64,000 nucleotides of DNA, from positions 1,148,801 to 1,212,800 of the forward strand of contig NZ_LISW01000001.1 in assembly GCF_001905735.1 (NCBI RefSeq), in the 5' to 3' direction. Of this stretch, positions 55,845 to 64,000 are shown piece by piece; the stretch's first letter is position 1; every line of letters begins with the position of its first letter. This DNA is from Streptomyces sp. CB01249 (lineage in GTDB: Bacteria; Actinomycetota; Actinomycetes; Streptomycetales; Streptomycetaceae). The position numbers were made by a program, and so were the translations under genes. The notes under the pieces are model-generated. The model made no database searches. It was not told where the DNA came from and saw only the letters and a program-made list of their open reading frames with translations.

Positions 55845-56906
55845 ATGCCGCCTCGACCAGCCGCATCGCGCCCCACCCTGTCCTTGGTGGCCAAGACCGC
55901 CGGTACGAGCGTTCCCACGGTGTCCAAGGTGCTGCGAGGCGGAACGGACGTCTCGGCGGAGACCCGCGCGAAGGTCATGGAAGCAGTGCGGGCCGTGGGT
56001 TACACCCGCCGGGCCGGGGCCAAGAGTGAGAAGGGGCGGGACGACAGCGGCGGTCTGTCCCATGTGCTCGACCTGGTGGTCACCCACTTCGAGGGATCAT
56101 GGGCGAACCTGCTGATAGCCGGTGTCGGACGTGAAGCGGCGGCAGCGGGGCTCGACGTCGTCCTGACCCTCGCCCAGTCGCAGGGCGACTGGGTGTCACG
56201 GTTGCTGCGAAGGCGCACCATCGGTGTGATCGGGACGCTGGTCGATCCCGCGTCACAGCAGTTCGGCGCACTCTTCGCCGCGGGTGTCCCCGTCGTGCTG
56301 ATCGATCCCATGAGCACACCCCCCTCCGGGGTGGCGAGCGTCGGAGTGGCGAACTGGGAAGGTGGCCGCATGGCCGGCGAACACCTCCTGTCGCTCGGGC
56401 ACGAGCGGATGGGCGTGGTCGCCGGCCATGCCCGCCACCTCTTCAGCAGGGCGCGCGTCGACGGATTCCGTGCGGCGGCCGACACCACGACCGCCGGCAG
56501 CGCCACGGTTTCGGTGGCCCACGGTGCGTGGAACCGCGCGAAGGCGGCGACCGCCACCCATGCCCTGCTCGACGGCGATCCGAAGATCACCGGAATCTTC
56601 GCCTGTGCCGACTCCATGGCACTCGGCGTCTACGACGCACTGGCGGCCCGGGGGCTGCGCATCCCCGAGGACATCAGCGTCATCGGCTTCGACGACCTGC
56701 CCGAGGCGCAGTACATCACCCCGGGCCTGACGACCGTCAGACAGCCCAGTACGGAGTTGGGCGCCGCCGCCGTCAAGCTGCTCATCGAGCTCTCCCGGGG
56801 CGAGGACGGGGGCGCCCGGTCTCCCGCACGTATGGAACTGGCCACGGAGCTGGTCGTCCGGGCCTCCACCGGCCCCGTCCCGGCAGTCGCGCCGTCACCG
56901 CGCTGA
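55845..56906 (+). CDS. LacI-family transcriptional regulator
   Basis: The 353-aa product has a LacI HTH (PTLSLVAKTAGTSVPTVSKV then LRGGTDVSAETRAKVMEAVR and VGYTRR) and a periplasmic-binding-protein-like sensor domain (about 70-340). It probably represses the surrounding glycosidase and transporter genes and responds to a xylo- or arabino-oligosaccharide. A GGTTGGGCTAACC inverted repeat (55825-55837) lies just before the ATG, with TAACCT there as a possible -10 of a leaderless transcript. Confidence 0.9.
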   Translation: MPPRPAASRPTLSLVAKTAGTSVPTVSKVLRGGTDVSAETRAKVMEAVRAVGYTRRAGAKSEKGRDDSGGLSHVLDLVVTHFEGSWANLLIAGVGREAAAAGLDVVLTLAQSQGDWVSRLLRRRTIGVIGTLVDPASQQFGALFAAGVPVVLIDPMSTPPSGVASVGVANWEGGRMAGEHLLSLGHERMGVVAGHARHLFSRARVDGFRAAADTTTAGSATVSVAHGAWNRAKAATATHALLDGDPKITGIFACADSMALGVYDALAARGLRIPEDISVIGFDDLPEAQYITPGLTTVRQPSTELGAAAVKLLIELSRGEDGGARSPARMELATELVVRASTGPVPAVAPSPR

Positions 56907-56911
56907 CCGGG

Positions 56912-56933
56912 GCGGGCGGCCCCGGCCGCCCGC
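56912..56933. terminator. short bidirectional terminator between LacI and CocE-like genes
   Basis: GCGGGCGGCC (56912-56921) pairs with GGCCGCCCGC (56924-56933); loop pairs shorten the stem in RNA. It lies between two convergent stop codons. Confidence 0.65.
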
Positions 56934-56934
56934 G

Positions 56935-58731
56935 TCAGGACGGCGCAGGCGTCACGACCTGAAGGACGAGTCGGCTCGGACGGGCCGCGCCATGACGGAT
57001 CGTGTAGACCGCGACGACGGGCTCCGCCGCCTGCCCGGCCGGGTCGAAGACATTGCTCCCGACGTCCCAGCGCGGTGACGAACTGGGTGCGATGTCGACG
57101 CGCACCCGGTGGCCCGGCAGGAACGTGTGGGCCGTCGACCAGAGATCGATGACAAACTCGTGGTCCCGGCCCGGCTCCAACGGCCGCCGCTCGCCCACTC
57201 CCGTGACCGGGTCCACGAACCGCGCCGACCCGCGCTGCACCCCGTCGGAGACGACGCGGCTGACGCCGTCCGGGCCCTCGTCGCACAGTCGCACGATCAC
57301 GTCCGCGTCATTCCCCGTGGTCGTGAGGTGGACGACGGCGCGGACCGCGCCCATCACGGTGAGTTCACCGGTGAGCGGCGCGGTGCGCCAGGAGACCACA
57401 TCACGGCGCGCCTCGACCGCCGTCTGGTCGGCGGGCCCCGCCCCGAACGGCCCGAAGAGGAGCACCGGTCCGCCGCACGTGGGAACGGGGCACGACGGAT
57501 CGCTCGTCAGCCGCCGTTCGCCGGGCCCGGCAGCCTCTGTCGTCAGCGTGCCTTCCGCGTTCAGGTACAGCTCAAGCGACCGTGAGCCGGGCGGAGGGAA
57601 CTCCTCCAGTTCGATCCACCGGTTCGTGCCCATGAGGAACACGCGCACCGGCGGAAAGTCCGCCGGCGCAGCGCGCAGAGCGGCGTCGAACCACAGCACG
57701 TGCTGGGTGGTGAGGTCGCCGTGGCCGCCGAGATCGTCGGCGGACGCCTCCGGTCCGAAGTCCGCTCCGCCGGCCCGGCCCGAGAAGTCGTCGTGCGTCC
57801 AGGGGCCGACCAGAAGGCGGGGGGCCGGCCCGCCGGTGCCCTTGGCACGGCGCAGCAGCCGCCGGTAGAGCTCCAGGGTCGAGCCGAGGAAGACGTCGAA
57901 CCATCCGGCGATCAGGAAGGCCGGTACGTCGACGTCGTCGATCCGGTCGACGACCTTCCCCTCGCGATGACGTGCCGATCCGAGCGGCTCCCGCAGCAGC
58001 TCCAGACCCCACGCGACGATCGCCTCAGGGTCCCGCCCGGTGTGCAGGGCTCCGGCCCGGAACGCCGAACGGTCCCTGACGGCCCGCTCGGTGGCTTCCC
58101 ACCGTTCCGTCTCTGCCTCCCGCTCGCGTGCGGAACCGATACGCCCGATCAGTGCCGGGGCGATCGCGTAGTGGGTCCACGCCAGGGTGCTGCCGATCTC
58201 AGGCACCCCGCCCCGGAACCGGAAACCGTCGAGCGCCGACATCGCCGGCGTCATGGCCGGGGCGACCGCCCGCAACCCCGGTGAGCCTCCGAGCAGGGCG
58301 GCGAACTGGGTGTCCGAGGCGTAGGAGGCACCCCACATCCCGACGGTGCCGTCGCATTCGGGGAGCCCCGCGAGCCACGCCACGGCGTCCACGCCGTCGT
58401 CCACCTCCTGCGCACAGGGGACGAACACCCCTTCGGAGCCGAAGCGGCCCCGGACGTCCTGGAGCGCGACGAGGTATCCGGCGGCGACGAGCCGTCCCAC
58501 GTCGAGCATTCCCTCGCGCTCCTCACGGGCGATGTCGTAGGGGTGGCGGGTCAGCAGAGCAGGCCAGGGCCCCTGTCCGTGCGGAATGAGGAGCAGGGTG
58601 CGCAGGCGCGTCCCGTCGCGCAACGTGCACCTCGTCTCGCGGCGTTCGGCGACCGGAGCCGCCGGCTCGTCCGCAGGGGCGGTCGCCCGGAAGCCGGTCC
58701 GCCGTTGAGCCGCGCTCGTGCCGTCGCTCAC
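56935..58731 (-). CDS. CocE/NonD-family alpha/beta hydrolase, coupled to GH51
   Basis: The 598-aa product has the X-Pro dipeptidyl-peptidase-like catalytic domain (PALLTRHPYDIAREEREG, QDVRGRFGSEGVF, nucleophile region VGMWGASYASDTQFAAL) and the C-terminal jelly-roll domain (STAHTFLPGHRVRVDIAPSS near the end). The family includes cocaine esterase and acyl-amide hydrolases, all serine hydrolases. GTG 58731 overlaps the GH51 stop by 4 nt, so it is made with the arabinofuranosidase. A substrate such as an ester decoration on arabino-oligosaccharides is only a hypothesis. Confidence 0.85.
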   Translation of the reverse strand: MSDGTSAAQRRTGFRATAPADEPAAPVAERRETRCTLRDGTRLRTLLLIPHGQGPWPALLTRHPYDIAREEREGMLDVGRLVAAGYLVALQDVRGRFGSEGVFVPCAQEVDDGVDAVAWLAGLPECDGTVGMWGASYASDTQFAALLGGSPGLRAVAPAMTPAMSALDGFRFRGGVPEIGSTLAWTHYAIAPALIGRIGSAREREAETERWEATERAVRDRSAFRAGALHTGRDPEAIVAWGLELLREPLGSARHREGKVVDRIDDVDVPAFLIAGWFDVFLGSTLELYRRLLRRAKGTGGPAPRLLVGPWTHDDFSGRAGGADFGPEASADDLGGHGDLTTQHVLWFDAALRAAPADFPPVRVFLMGTNRWIELEEFPPPGSRSLELYLNAEGTLTTEAAGPGERRLTSDPSCPVPTCGGPVLLFGPFGAGPADQTAVEARRDVVSWRTAPLTGELTVMGAVRAVVHLTTTGNDADVIVRLCDEGPDGVSRVVSDGVQRGSARFVDPVTGVGERRPLEPGRDHEFVIDLWSTAHTFLPGHRVRVDIAPSSSPRWDVGSNVFDPAGQAAEPVVAVYTIRHGAARPSRLVLQVVTPAPS

Positions 58732-60227
58732 CGCAGGGCGACCGCCGTCCAGGAGGTCGGCGGCAGCTCGATGGTGAGCAGGCCTTCGGCGAGTGCCGCG
58801 CCGGTGTTCGGGACCGGGGTCACCCGGTCCCGGTGGGCGAGCGTGTTCCTGGCGTAGACGTCGGAGTCGGCCAGGGTCACCGCCTCCGTGATGCGCGAGC
58901 GGCCGAGGCTGCGCACGTCCACCGTGACCTCGGCCGCCTCCGCGATGTCGCGGTTGACGAGGAAGAGCGCGGCCCGGTCCTCGTCGGCGGTCGCCACGGC
59001 GTCGATGACGGATGCCTCACCGTAGCGAGCCGTTTCGTACGTCGGCGCGTCGATCAGAGGCCGGAGCACCTCGCCGGTGGCCAGCCGGCTCGTGATCGAG
59101 AACGGATAGAAGGTCGTCTGCCGCCAGGCCGGGCCGCCGGGTTCCGTCATGATCGGTGCTATCACGTTGACGAGCTGGGCCAGGGATGCCGAGGTGACGC
59201 GGTCGCTGCGGCGCAGCAGTGTCATCAGCAGGTTGCCGACGACCACGGCGTCCGCCACGGTGTAGGTGTCCTCCAGGAGACGGGGTGCGTGCTGCCACTC
59301 GTCCTGGACCTTGTCGGACTCCTGGTGCTCCTTGAGGTACCACACGTTCCACTCGTCGAAGGAGACGGCGATCTTCTTGGACGAGCGCTTCTTGTGCCCC
59401 ACGTGGTCGGCGGTCGCGACGACGGTGTCGATGAAGTAGTCCATGTCGGTCGCCGAGGCGAGGAAGGAGCCGAGGTCGCCGTCGTGCTCCTGGTAGTACG
59501 CGTGGCAGGAGACGTAGTCGACGTGGTCGTAGCTGTGTTCCAGTACGGTGCGTTCCCAGTCGCCGAAGGTCGGCATGGTCGATCCGGAGGAGCCGCAGAC
59601 GACGAGTTCGAGGTCCTTGTCGGCCCGCTTCATGGCGGCGGCGGTGCGGGCGGCGAGCTTGCCGTAGTCGTCCGCCGTCATGAACCCGGTCTGCCAGGGC
59701 CCGTCCATCTCGTTGCCGAGGCACCACATGCGCACGTCGTGCGGTTCAGGAGTGCCATGGGCGACGCGCAGGTCCGACAACGTCGTGCCGGACGGGTGGT
59801 TGGCGTATTCGAGCAGATCGAGTGCGGGCAGGATGCCCCGGGTGGCGACGTTGACGGCCAGCATCAACTCGGAGCCGGTGAGCCTGAGCCACCGGGCGAA
59901 CTCGTCCAGACCGACCTGGTTGGATTCGAGTGAACGCCAGGCGAGGTCGCGGCGCACCGGCCGCTTCTCGCGCGGGCCGACCGAGTCCTCCCAGCGGAAC
60001 CCGGAGACGAAGTTGCCGCCCGGGTAGCGGACGGTCGTGCTGCCGAGTTCCCGGACGAGATCGACGACGTCCATGCGGAACCCGTCCGCGTTCGCACTCG
60101 GGTGACCCGGCTCGTAGAGACCGGTGTACACGCACCGTCCGAGGTGCTCGACGAACGAGCCGAAGGTGCGGCGCTGGACAGGGGCGATGACGGCCTGCCT
60201 GTCTAGTTCTATATGGGCGCGGGGCAA
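58728..60227 (-). CDS. GH51 alpha-L-arabinofuranosidase (TTG start)
   Basis: The 499-aa product is a cytoplasmic GH51 enzyme with acid/base Glu in CLGNEMDGPWQTG, nucleophile Glu in VSFDEWNVWY and conserved GGNFVSGFRWEDSVGP. It releases arabinose from oligosaccharides. No ATG or GTG fits the conserved N-terminus (RAHIELDRQAVIAPVQRRTF); TTG 60227, 8 nt after GAAAGG, is the best start. It is 125 nt downstream of the permease gene and overlaps the CocE gene. Confidence 0.93.
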   Translation of the reverse strand: MPRAHIELDRQAVIAPVQRRTFGSFVEHLGRCVYTGLYEPGHPSANADGFRMDVVDLVRELGSTTVRYPGGNFVSGFRWEDSVGPREKRPVRRDLAWRSLESNQVGLDEFARWLRLTGSELMLAVNVATRGILPALDLLEYANHPSGTTLSDLRVAHGTPEPHDVRMWCLGNEMDGPWQTGFMTADDYGKLAARTAAAMKRADKDLELVVCGSSGSTMPTFGDWERTVLEHSYDHVDYVSCHAYYQEHDGDLGSFLASATDMDYFIDTVVATADHVGHKKRSSKKIAVSFDEWNVWYLKEHQESDKVQDEWQHAPRLLEDTYTVADAVVVGNLLMTLLRRSDRVTSASLAQLVNVIAPIMTEPGGPAWRQTTFYPFSITSRLATGEVLRPLIDAPTYETARYGEASVIDAVATADEDRAALFLVNRDIAEAAEVTVDVRSLGRSRITEAVTLADSDVYARNTLAHRDRVTPVPNTGAALAEGLLTIELPPTSWTAVALR

Positions 60228-60352
60228 TGCGGCGGTCCTTTCGCGGTGATGGCGCGTGCCGGGCGGTCGGCATCGGGCAGCGGCCCGCCCCCGCCGAGAC
60301 GTGCGGCAGGGGCAGGGCAGAGGTGGACGGTCCGGCGTGCCGGAAGCCCGCG

Positions 60353-61246
60353 TCAGCCCTTCACGGCGCCGGTGAGGCCACCGACGATGCGCCTCTCGAA
60401 TATCGAGAAGAAGATCAGTGCGGGCAGCATGGCGAGTGAGGTGAAGGCCAGAACCTTCGCGGTGTCCGTGGAGTACTGGGAGGTGAAGACCTGGACACCG
60501 AGCGGCAGGGTGTAGTTCGCCTGCGTGTTGAGGATGTACAGGGGCAGGATGTAGTTGTTCCAGCTGCCGACGAATCCGAGAATGCCGACGGTCACCACCC
60601 CGGGAAGTGACAGCGGCAGCACCATGCGGAAGAAGAAACCGAGCCGGCCCAGCCCGTCGATCGCGGCGGCCTCTTCGATCTCGTTCGGGATGGCCCTGAG
60701 GAACGGTACGAGGATGATGACGGTGGTCGGCAGGCCGAAGGCGATCTGCGGGATGATTACGCCGAGCAGGCTGTCGACGAGTCCGAGGTCCTTGATGACG
60801 AGGTACAGCGGGGTGATCGCGATGACCAGAGGGAACATCAAGCCGGCGGCGAACAGGGAGTACATCGCCCCCTTGAGCTTGAAGTCGTAGCGCGCGATGA
60901 CGAAGCTCACCATCATCCCCGTGGCCACGATGCCGACGGTGCTGGCGATCGCGACGATGAGGGAGTTGGCGAACTCGCCCCAGAAGACGTTCGACGTCAG
61001 GATGCCGGTGTAGTTGCCGATCACCCAGGGGCGCGGAAGGCCGGCCGGGTCCGTGGTGATCTGCGAGTTGGAGCGGAATCCGCCGAGCACGATGTAGAGA
61101 ACCGGCGCGACGCACACACCGACGAAGAGCAGCGCGACGAAGTAGACGACGGGGCTGCCCCACTTCTGCGGAGCGTCGCGGCGGCCGGCGGGTGGCGTCG
61201 GCTCCGGCGCGGAGGACGTCCGGGATACGGAGGTCGTCACGCTCAT
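60353..61246 (-). CDS. carbohydrate ABC transporter permease (MalG type)
   Basis: The 297-aa product has six membrane helices and the MalG-type EAA loop EIEEAAAIDGLGRLGFFFRM. It is one of two inner-membrane subunits of a sugar importer. ATG 61246 overlaps the upstream stop by one base (TGATG), implying coupling. No ATPase gene is seen. Confidence 0.94.
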   Translation of the reverse strand: MSVTTSVSRTSSAPEPTPPAGRRDAPQKWGSPVVYFVALLFVGVCVAPVLYIVLGGFRSNSQITTDPAGLPRPWVIGNYTGILTSNVFWGEFANSLIVAIASTVGIVATGMMVSFVIARYDFKLKGAMYSLFAAGLMFPLVIAITPLYLVIKDLGLVDSLLGVIIPQIAFGLPTTVIILVPFLRAIPNEIEEAAAIDGLGRLGFFFRMVLPLSLPGVVTVGILGFVGSWNNYILPLYILNTQANYTLPLGVQVFTSQYSTDTAKVLAFTSLAMLPALIFFSIFERRIVGGLTGAVKG

Positions 61247-62268
61247 CACACGGTCCCTTCCGTGACGGCGCCCCGGAGGTCGCGGCGCAGGACGAAGCGC
61301 TGGTAGATCAGGGCGACGACGAGCGAGATGACGAACATGACCACCGCGACGGCGCTGCCGTAGCCGTAGTTGCCCGCGTTGCGTCCCTGGGCGAGCATGT
61401 AGATCGCCATCGTCGACGTGCCGGTCGTGCCCGCGACGTACGGGCCCCAGATGATGTAGACGAGGTCGAACAACTGCAGTGAGCCGATGATCGACAGGAA
61501 GGCCCAGATGCGGATCGTCGGCCCCAGCAGCGGCAGCGTGATGCGGCGTTGGATCTGCCAGTAGGTGGCACCGTCGATCTGCGCGGCCTCGAAGATCTCC
61601 TCGGGGATCGACTGGAGGCCGGCGAGCATCAGGATCACCGCGAAGCCGATGTACTTCCAGGTGATGATGGCGACCAGGGTCCAGATGGCCAGGTCCGGAT
61701 CGGCGATCCAGTCGGCTGCCAGGGAGCCGAGACCGATCCTTTCCAGCAGGCCGTTGGCGGCTCCGTCGCTCTGCAGTATCAAGCCCCAGCCGATGCCGAC
61801 GATGATCTCGGACACGATGTAGGGCACGAAGATCAGCACGCGGATCGCCGAGCGGCCGCGGATCTTCTGGTTGAGCAGCAGGGCGAGGGCGATCGCTATC
61901 GGGCCCTGGACGACCAGTGACAGCACGAGGAGCAGACCGTTGTGCCACAGGACGTCGTGGAACGCGGGGTCGGTCAGGATCAGCTTGTAGTTGCTCAGGC
62001 CGACCCAGTCGGTGGGATCTCCGTAGCCCTTCCACCGGTAGAACCCGTAGTACGCGGCGAGCACGATCGGGAAGATCACGAAGGCCAGGAACATGATGAT
62101 CGCCGGCGCGGACAGGGCCGCGATCTCCAGTCGCATCCTGGCACGGCCTCGGCGGTGGGCAGCCGCTCGCGGCGGAGCCGGGGTTGCGGACTTCGCCGCA
62201 CCCCTGGCCCCTTGCATGCCCTGCGACTGGCGGCCACGGGCCGGTTCAGCGCCCAGGGTGTCGCTCAT
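61246..62268 (-). CDS. carbohydrate ABC transporter permease (MalF type)
   Basis: The 340-aa product has six membrane helices after a basic N-terminus and the EAA loop EEIFEAAQIDGATYWQIQRR. It forms the transporter pore with the MalG-type permease. ATG 62268 lies 10 nt after the binding-protein stop. Confidence 0.94.
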   Translation of the reverse strand: MSDTLGAEPARGRQSQGMQGARGAAKSATPAPPRAAAHRRGRARMRLEIAALSAPAIIMFLAFVIFPIVLAAYYGFYRWKGYGDPTDWVGLSNYKLILTDPAFHDVLWHNGLLLVLSLVVQGPIAIALALLLNQKIRGRSAIRVLIFVPYIVSEIIVGIGWGLILQSDGAANGLLERIGLGSLAADWIADPDLAIWTLVAIITWKYIGFAVILMLAGLQSIPEEIFEAAQIDGATYWQIQRRITLPLLGPTIRIWAFLSIIGSLQLFDLVYIIWGPYVAGTTGTSTMAIYMLAQGRNAGNYGYGSAVAVVMFVISLVVALIYQRFVLRRDLRGAVTEGTV

Positions 62269-62278
62269 GTCTGCTTAC

Positions 62279-63571
62279 TCAGCCCTTCTCGGCGGCGGCT
62301 TTGACGTCCTTCACGATGTCGTCGGCACTGCCCTTGCCGGCCATCAGGTTCACGACGGCGATGTTCATGGCGTTGCCGACGTTCTGGCCGTACACGGTGT
62401 CGAGGAACTGCATCGAGTACGCCGCCTTGTTGAACGCCTGCAGCGCCGAGATGTTGTACGTCTCGGTGACGACCCCCTGGGCGGCCTTGTTCACCGGAAT
62501 GGTGTCGAACGCCTTCCCGTACGCTTCCTGCTGCTCCTTGGTCACGACGAACCGGAGGAAGTCCGCTGCCTCCTTCGGCGCGTTCTTGGCGAGGGAGTAG
62601 CCCCCGGCACCGCCCATGATGGCGGTCGGGTCGCCCTTGCCACCGGGCACCGAGGGGAAGGGGAACCATCCCAGGTCGGGCAGCTGCTTCTTGTCGGGCG
62701 TCAGGTCGGCGATCACACCGGGGTCCCAGTTGCCCATGAGCTCCATGGCCGCCTTGCGGTTGGCGAGCATGCCGGCGGACGATCCGGCTCCCTGCTGTGA
62801 CGTCGCCGTCAGGAAGCCCTTCTGGAAGGGCTCGTGCCCCAGCAGACCTGCCAGGTCCTCGCCGGCCCTGTTCCAGCACGGGTCGTCGAACGTGAGCGAC
62901 TTGGCGGCCTCCTGCATGGTCTCCTGGCTGCACTCACGCAGAACGAAGTTGTAGTACCAGTGCGCGGCCGGCCAGGCGTCCTTGGCGCCGACGGCGATCG
63001 GCGCGACCTTGACCGTCTTCAGCTTGGCAACGGCGTCCGTGAGCTCGTCCATCGTCGTGGGCGGCGCGGTGATGCCGGCCTTCTCGAAGAGGTCCTTGCT
63101 GTAGTAGATGCCTTCGGGCTGCGTGTCGAGCGGCATCGCGTAGACCTTGCCGTCGATCGAAACACCTTGCAGGGCCGCCTCGCCCACGTTCGCCCGGTCG
63201 GTGTCCGTCAGGTCCAGTGCCCGGATCTGCCCGGCGTCGACCATGGCCTGCATCTTGCCGCCGCCGCGCTGGAGGAAGATGCTCGGCGCGGAGTTCGAGT
63301 TGAGCGCGTTCTGCAGCTTGCCGTCGAGGTCCTCGTTCTGGACCGACTGGATCTTGACCGTGACGTCCTTGTGCAGGGCCTGGTACGCCTTCGCGGCGTC
63401 CTTCCAGTACTTGGCCCCCCGGCCCTCCATGGCATTCGTCCAGACGGTCACCGTGGCGTGCCCGTCGGACGTACCGCTGCCGTCGTCGCCGCCGCCCGCG
63501 CAGCCGGCAGCGGCGAGTGCGACGCACAAGCCGATGGCGGCACCGGTCGTGCTGCGGATTCTCCTCGTCAT
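62279..63571 (-). CDS. sugar ABC transporter solute-binding lipoprotein
   Basis: The 430-aa precursor has a lipoprotein signal (ALAAAGCAGG, Cys about residue 24) and an SBP_bac_1-type fold with VTVWTNAMEGRGAKYWKDAA, PLDTQPEGIYYSKDLFEKAG and GNWDPGVIADLTPDKKQLP. Context with GH51, GH43, GH10 and GH62 suggests arabino- or xylo-oligosaccharides. ATG 63571 follows AGGAG. It starts the operon; its promoter region has LacI-type palindromes. Confidence 0.92.
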   Translation of the reverse strand: MTRRIRSTTGAAIGLCVALAAAGCAGGGDDGSGTSDGHATVTVWTNAMEGRGAKYWKDAAKAYQALHKDVTVKIQSVQNEDLDGKLQNALNSNSAPSIFLQRGGGKMQAMVDAGQIRALDLTDTDRANVGEAALQGVSIDGKVYAMPLDTQPEGIYYSKDLFEKAGITAPPTTMDELTDAVAKLKTVKVAPIAVGAKDAWPAAHWYYNFVLRECSQETMQEAAKSLTFDDPCWNRAGEDLAGLLGHEPFQKGFLTATSQQGAGSSAGMLANRKAAMELMGNWDPGVIADLTPDKKQLPDLGWFPFPSVPGGKGDPTAIMGGAGGYSLAKNAPKEAADFLRFVVTKEQQEAYGKAFDTIPVNKAAQGVVTETYNISALQAFNKAAYSMQFLDTVYGQNVGNAMNIAVVNLMAGKGSADDIVKDVKAAAEKG

Positions 63572-63903
63572 CGTGGGAACTCCTGATCTGTTGCCGGTGG
63601 TCCAACTGCCGGATTTTTTGCGCAAATTAATGAGCCATCCGTGAGGTAGGTGCAAGGTCTACCGCCTGAAATGAACGCCGAGCAACCATTAGTTTTCGCA
63701 AGTTGCGGGATCGTTATCGATCGTTTCGAAAGCTGGGGGAGCGGGTCGCGAAGGGGCCACCGAAGATCACCGGACGGCCCGTCCGACGTCTTGACACCGC
63801 TTTCCCGATCTCCCTACGGTGCGCAGCACATTGAGCGAGCGCCGGCCTTCCGCCCGCCCGTCCAGGCGCGCCTCGCGCCGCACCGCAGCAGAGGAACCCC
63901 ACC
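63572..63903. promoter_or_regulatory. divergent promoter region of the ABC/GH51 operon and GH39 gene
   Basis: The 332-nt region holds TTTGCGCAAA (63617-63626), CGCAAGTTGCG (63697-63707) and TTTCGAAA (63724-63731). For the rightward gene, TTGACA (63791-63796), an 18-nt spacer and TACGGT (63815-63820) form a good promoter, about 85 nt before the ATG. The GCGC- and CGAA-type palindromes are candidate LacI operators. Confidence 0.65.
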
Positions 63904-64000
63904 ATGCGGATCGTCGTCCCCCGACAGCCGACAGCCCGACTCTCCGATGCCTGGCGTCATTGCGTCGGCACCGGCCGCCTCGATCTCGCGCTCCGGCGCG
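63904..64000 (+). CDS. probable GH39 glycosidase, 5' part (cut by right edge)
   Basis: Thirty-two codons are visible, beginning MRIVVPRQPTARLSDAWRHC and continuing VGTGRLDLALRR. The W..CVGTGRL..ALR pattern is the N-terminal signature of GH39 beta-xylosidase-like enzymes. ATG 63904 follows AGAGGAA. A beta-xylosidase would fit the locus. The family is read from a short stretch only. Confidence 0.6.
   Translation, partial: MRIVVPRQPTARLSDAWRHCVGTGRLDLALRR

Overview
This window is a chromosomal segment of a Streptomyces-type actinomycete, read from sequence alone. The evidence is very high GC with strong third-position GC bias, actinomycete-typical families (DUF2510, DUF2690 with an XRE domain, DUF309, DUF3618-like/DUF4235, FBP domain, TROVE), GTG and even TTG starts, ricin-type CBM modules on secreted glycosidases, and a sugar ABC importer with no ATPase gene beside it. 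I see no IS element, prophage, CRISPR array or rRNA operon. Gene density is high, and many neighbouring genes overlap by 1-4 nt.

Region 1 (1-7.1 kb): 3' end of a long-form GAPDH gene; an EF-G paralogue preceded by a short leader ORF and a nested hairpin; a DUF2510 membrane protein divergent from a SAM methyltransferase, an NTF2-like protein and an S66 LD-carboxypeptidase. Region 2 (7.1-13.6 kb): a complete lactate module with a FadR/GntR regulator, LldP-type permease and lutABC. Three TGGTCnGACCA-type operators sit beside the regulator, permease and lutA starts, and a TSUP exporter follows. Region 3 (13.7-24.6 kb): amino-acid permease; an FGGY glycerol-kinase-like gene carrying a TTA codon, followed by two flavoprotein genes (G3P-dehydrogenase-like with a BFD iron-sulfur tail, and a partner oxidoreductase); a large AAA ATPase without the usual LuxR HTH; a tRNA-Pro(GGG).

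Region 4 (24.8-36.6 kb): STAS and SRPBCC proteins, a probable Imm49 orphan immunity protein, a NudK-like Nudix gene divergent from a DeoR regulator, an XRE-DUF2690 protein and a TROVE (Ro60-like) protein. A CytX-type NCS1 permease lies under a TPP riboswitch whose Shine-Dalgarno is inside the aptamer. An FBP-domain protein follows, then an SPFH / NAD-kinase-like / Nudix operon behind an inverted-repeat promoter. Region 5 (36.8-45.6 kb): TetR regulator divergent from PAP2 and DMT genes across an unusually dense operator array; PadR; FadH dienoyl-CoA reductase divergent from DoxX across a perfect 30-bp palindrome; an AurF-like diiron protein in an operon with a ferredoxin/ferredoxin-NADP reductase fusion.

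Region 6 (46-64 kb): mainly a plant cell-wall polysaccharide locus. It has a secreted pectate lyase, GH62 arabinofuranosidase and GH10 xylanase, an intracellular GH43 enzyme, a LacI regulator, and an operon of solute-binding protein, two permeases, GH51 arabinofuranosidase and a translationally coupled CocE/NonD hydrolase. A probable GH39 gene is cut by the right edge. LacI-type palindromes lie in its promoters. The likely logic is extracellular attack on arabinoxylan, uptake of oligosaccharides by the ABC importer (probably energised by a shared ATPase encoded elsewhere) and intracellular trimming. A catalase and small membrane proteins sit inside this region.
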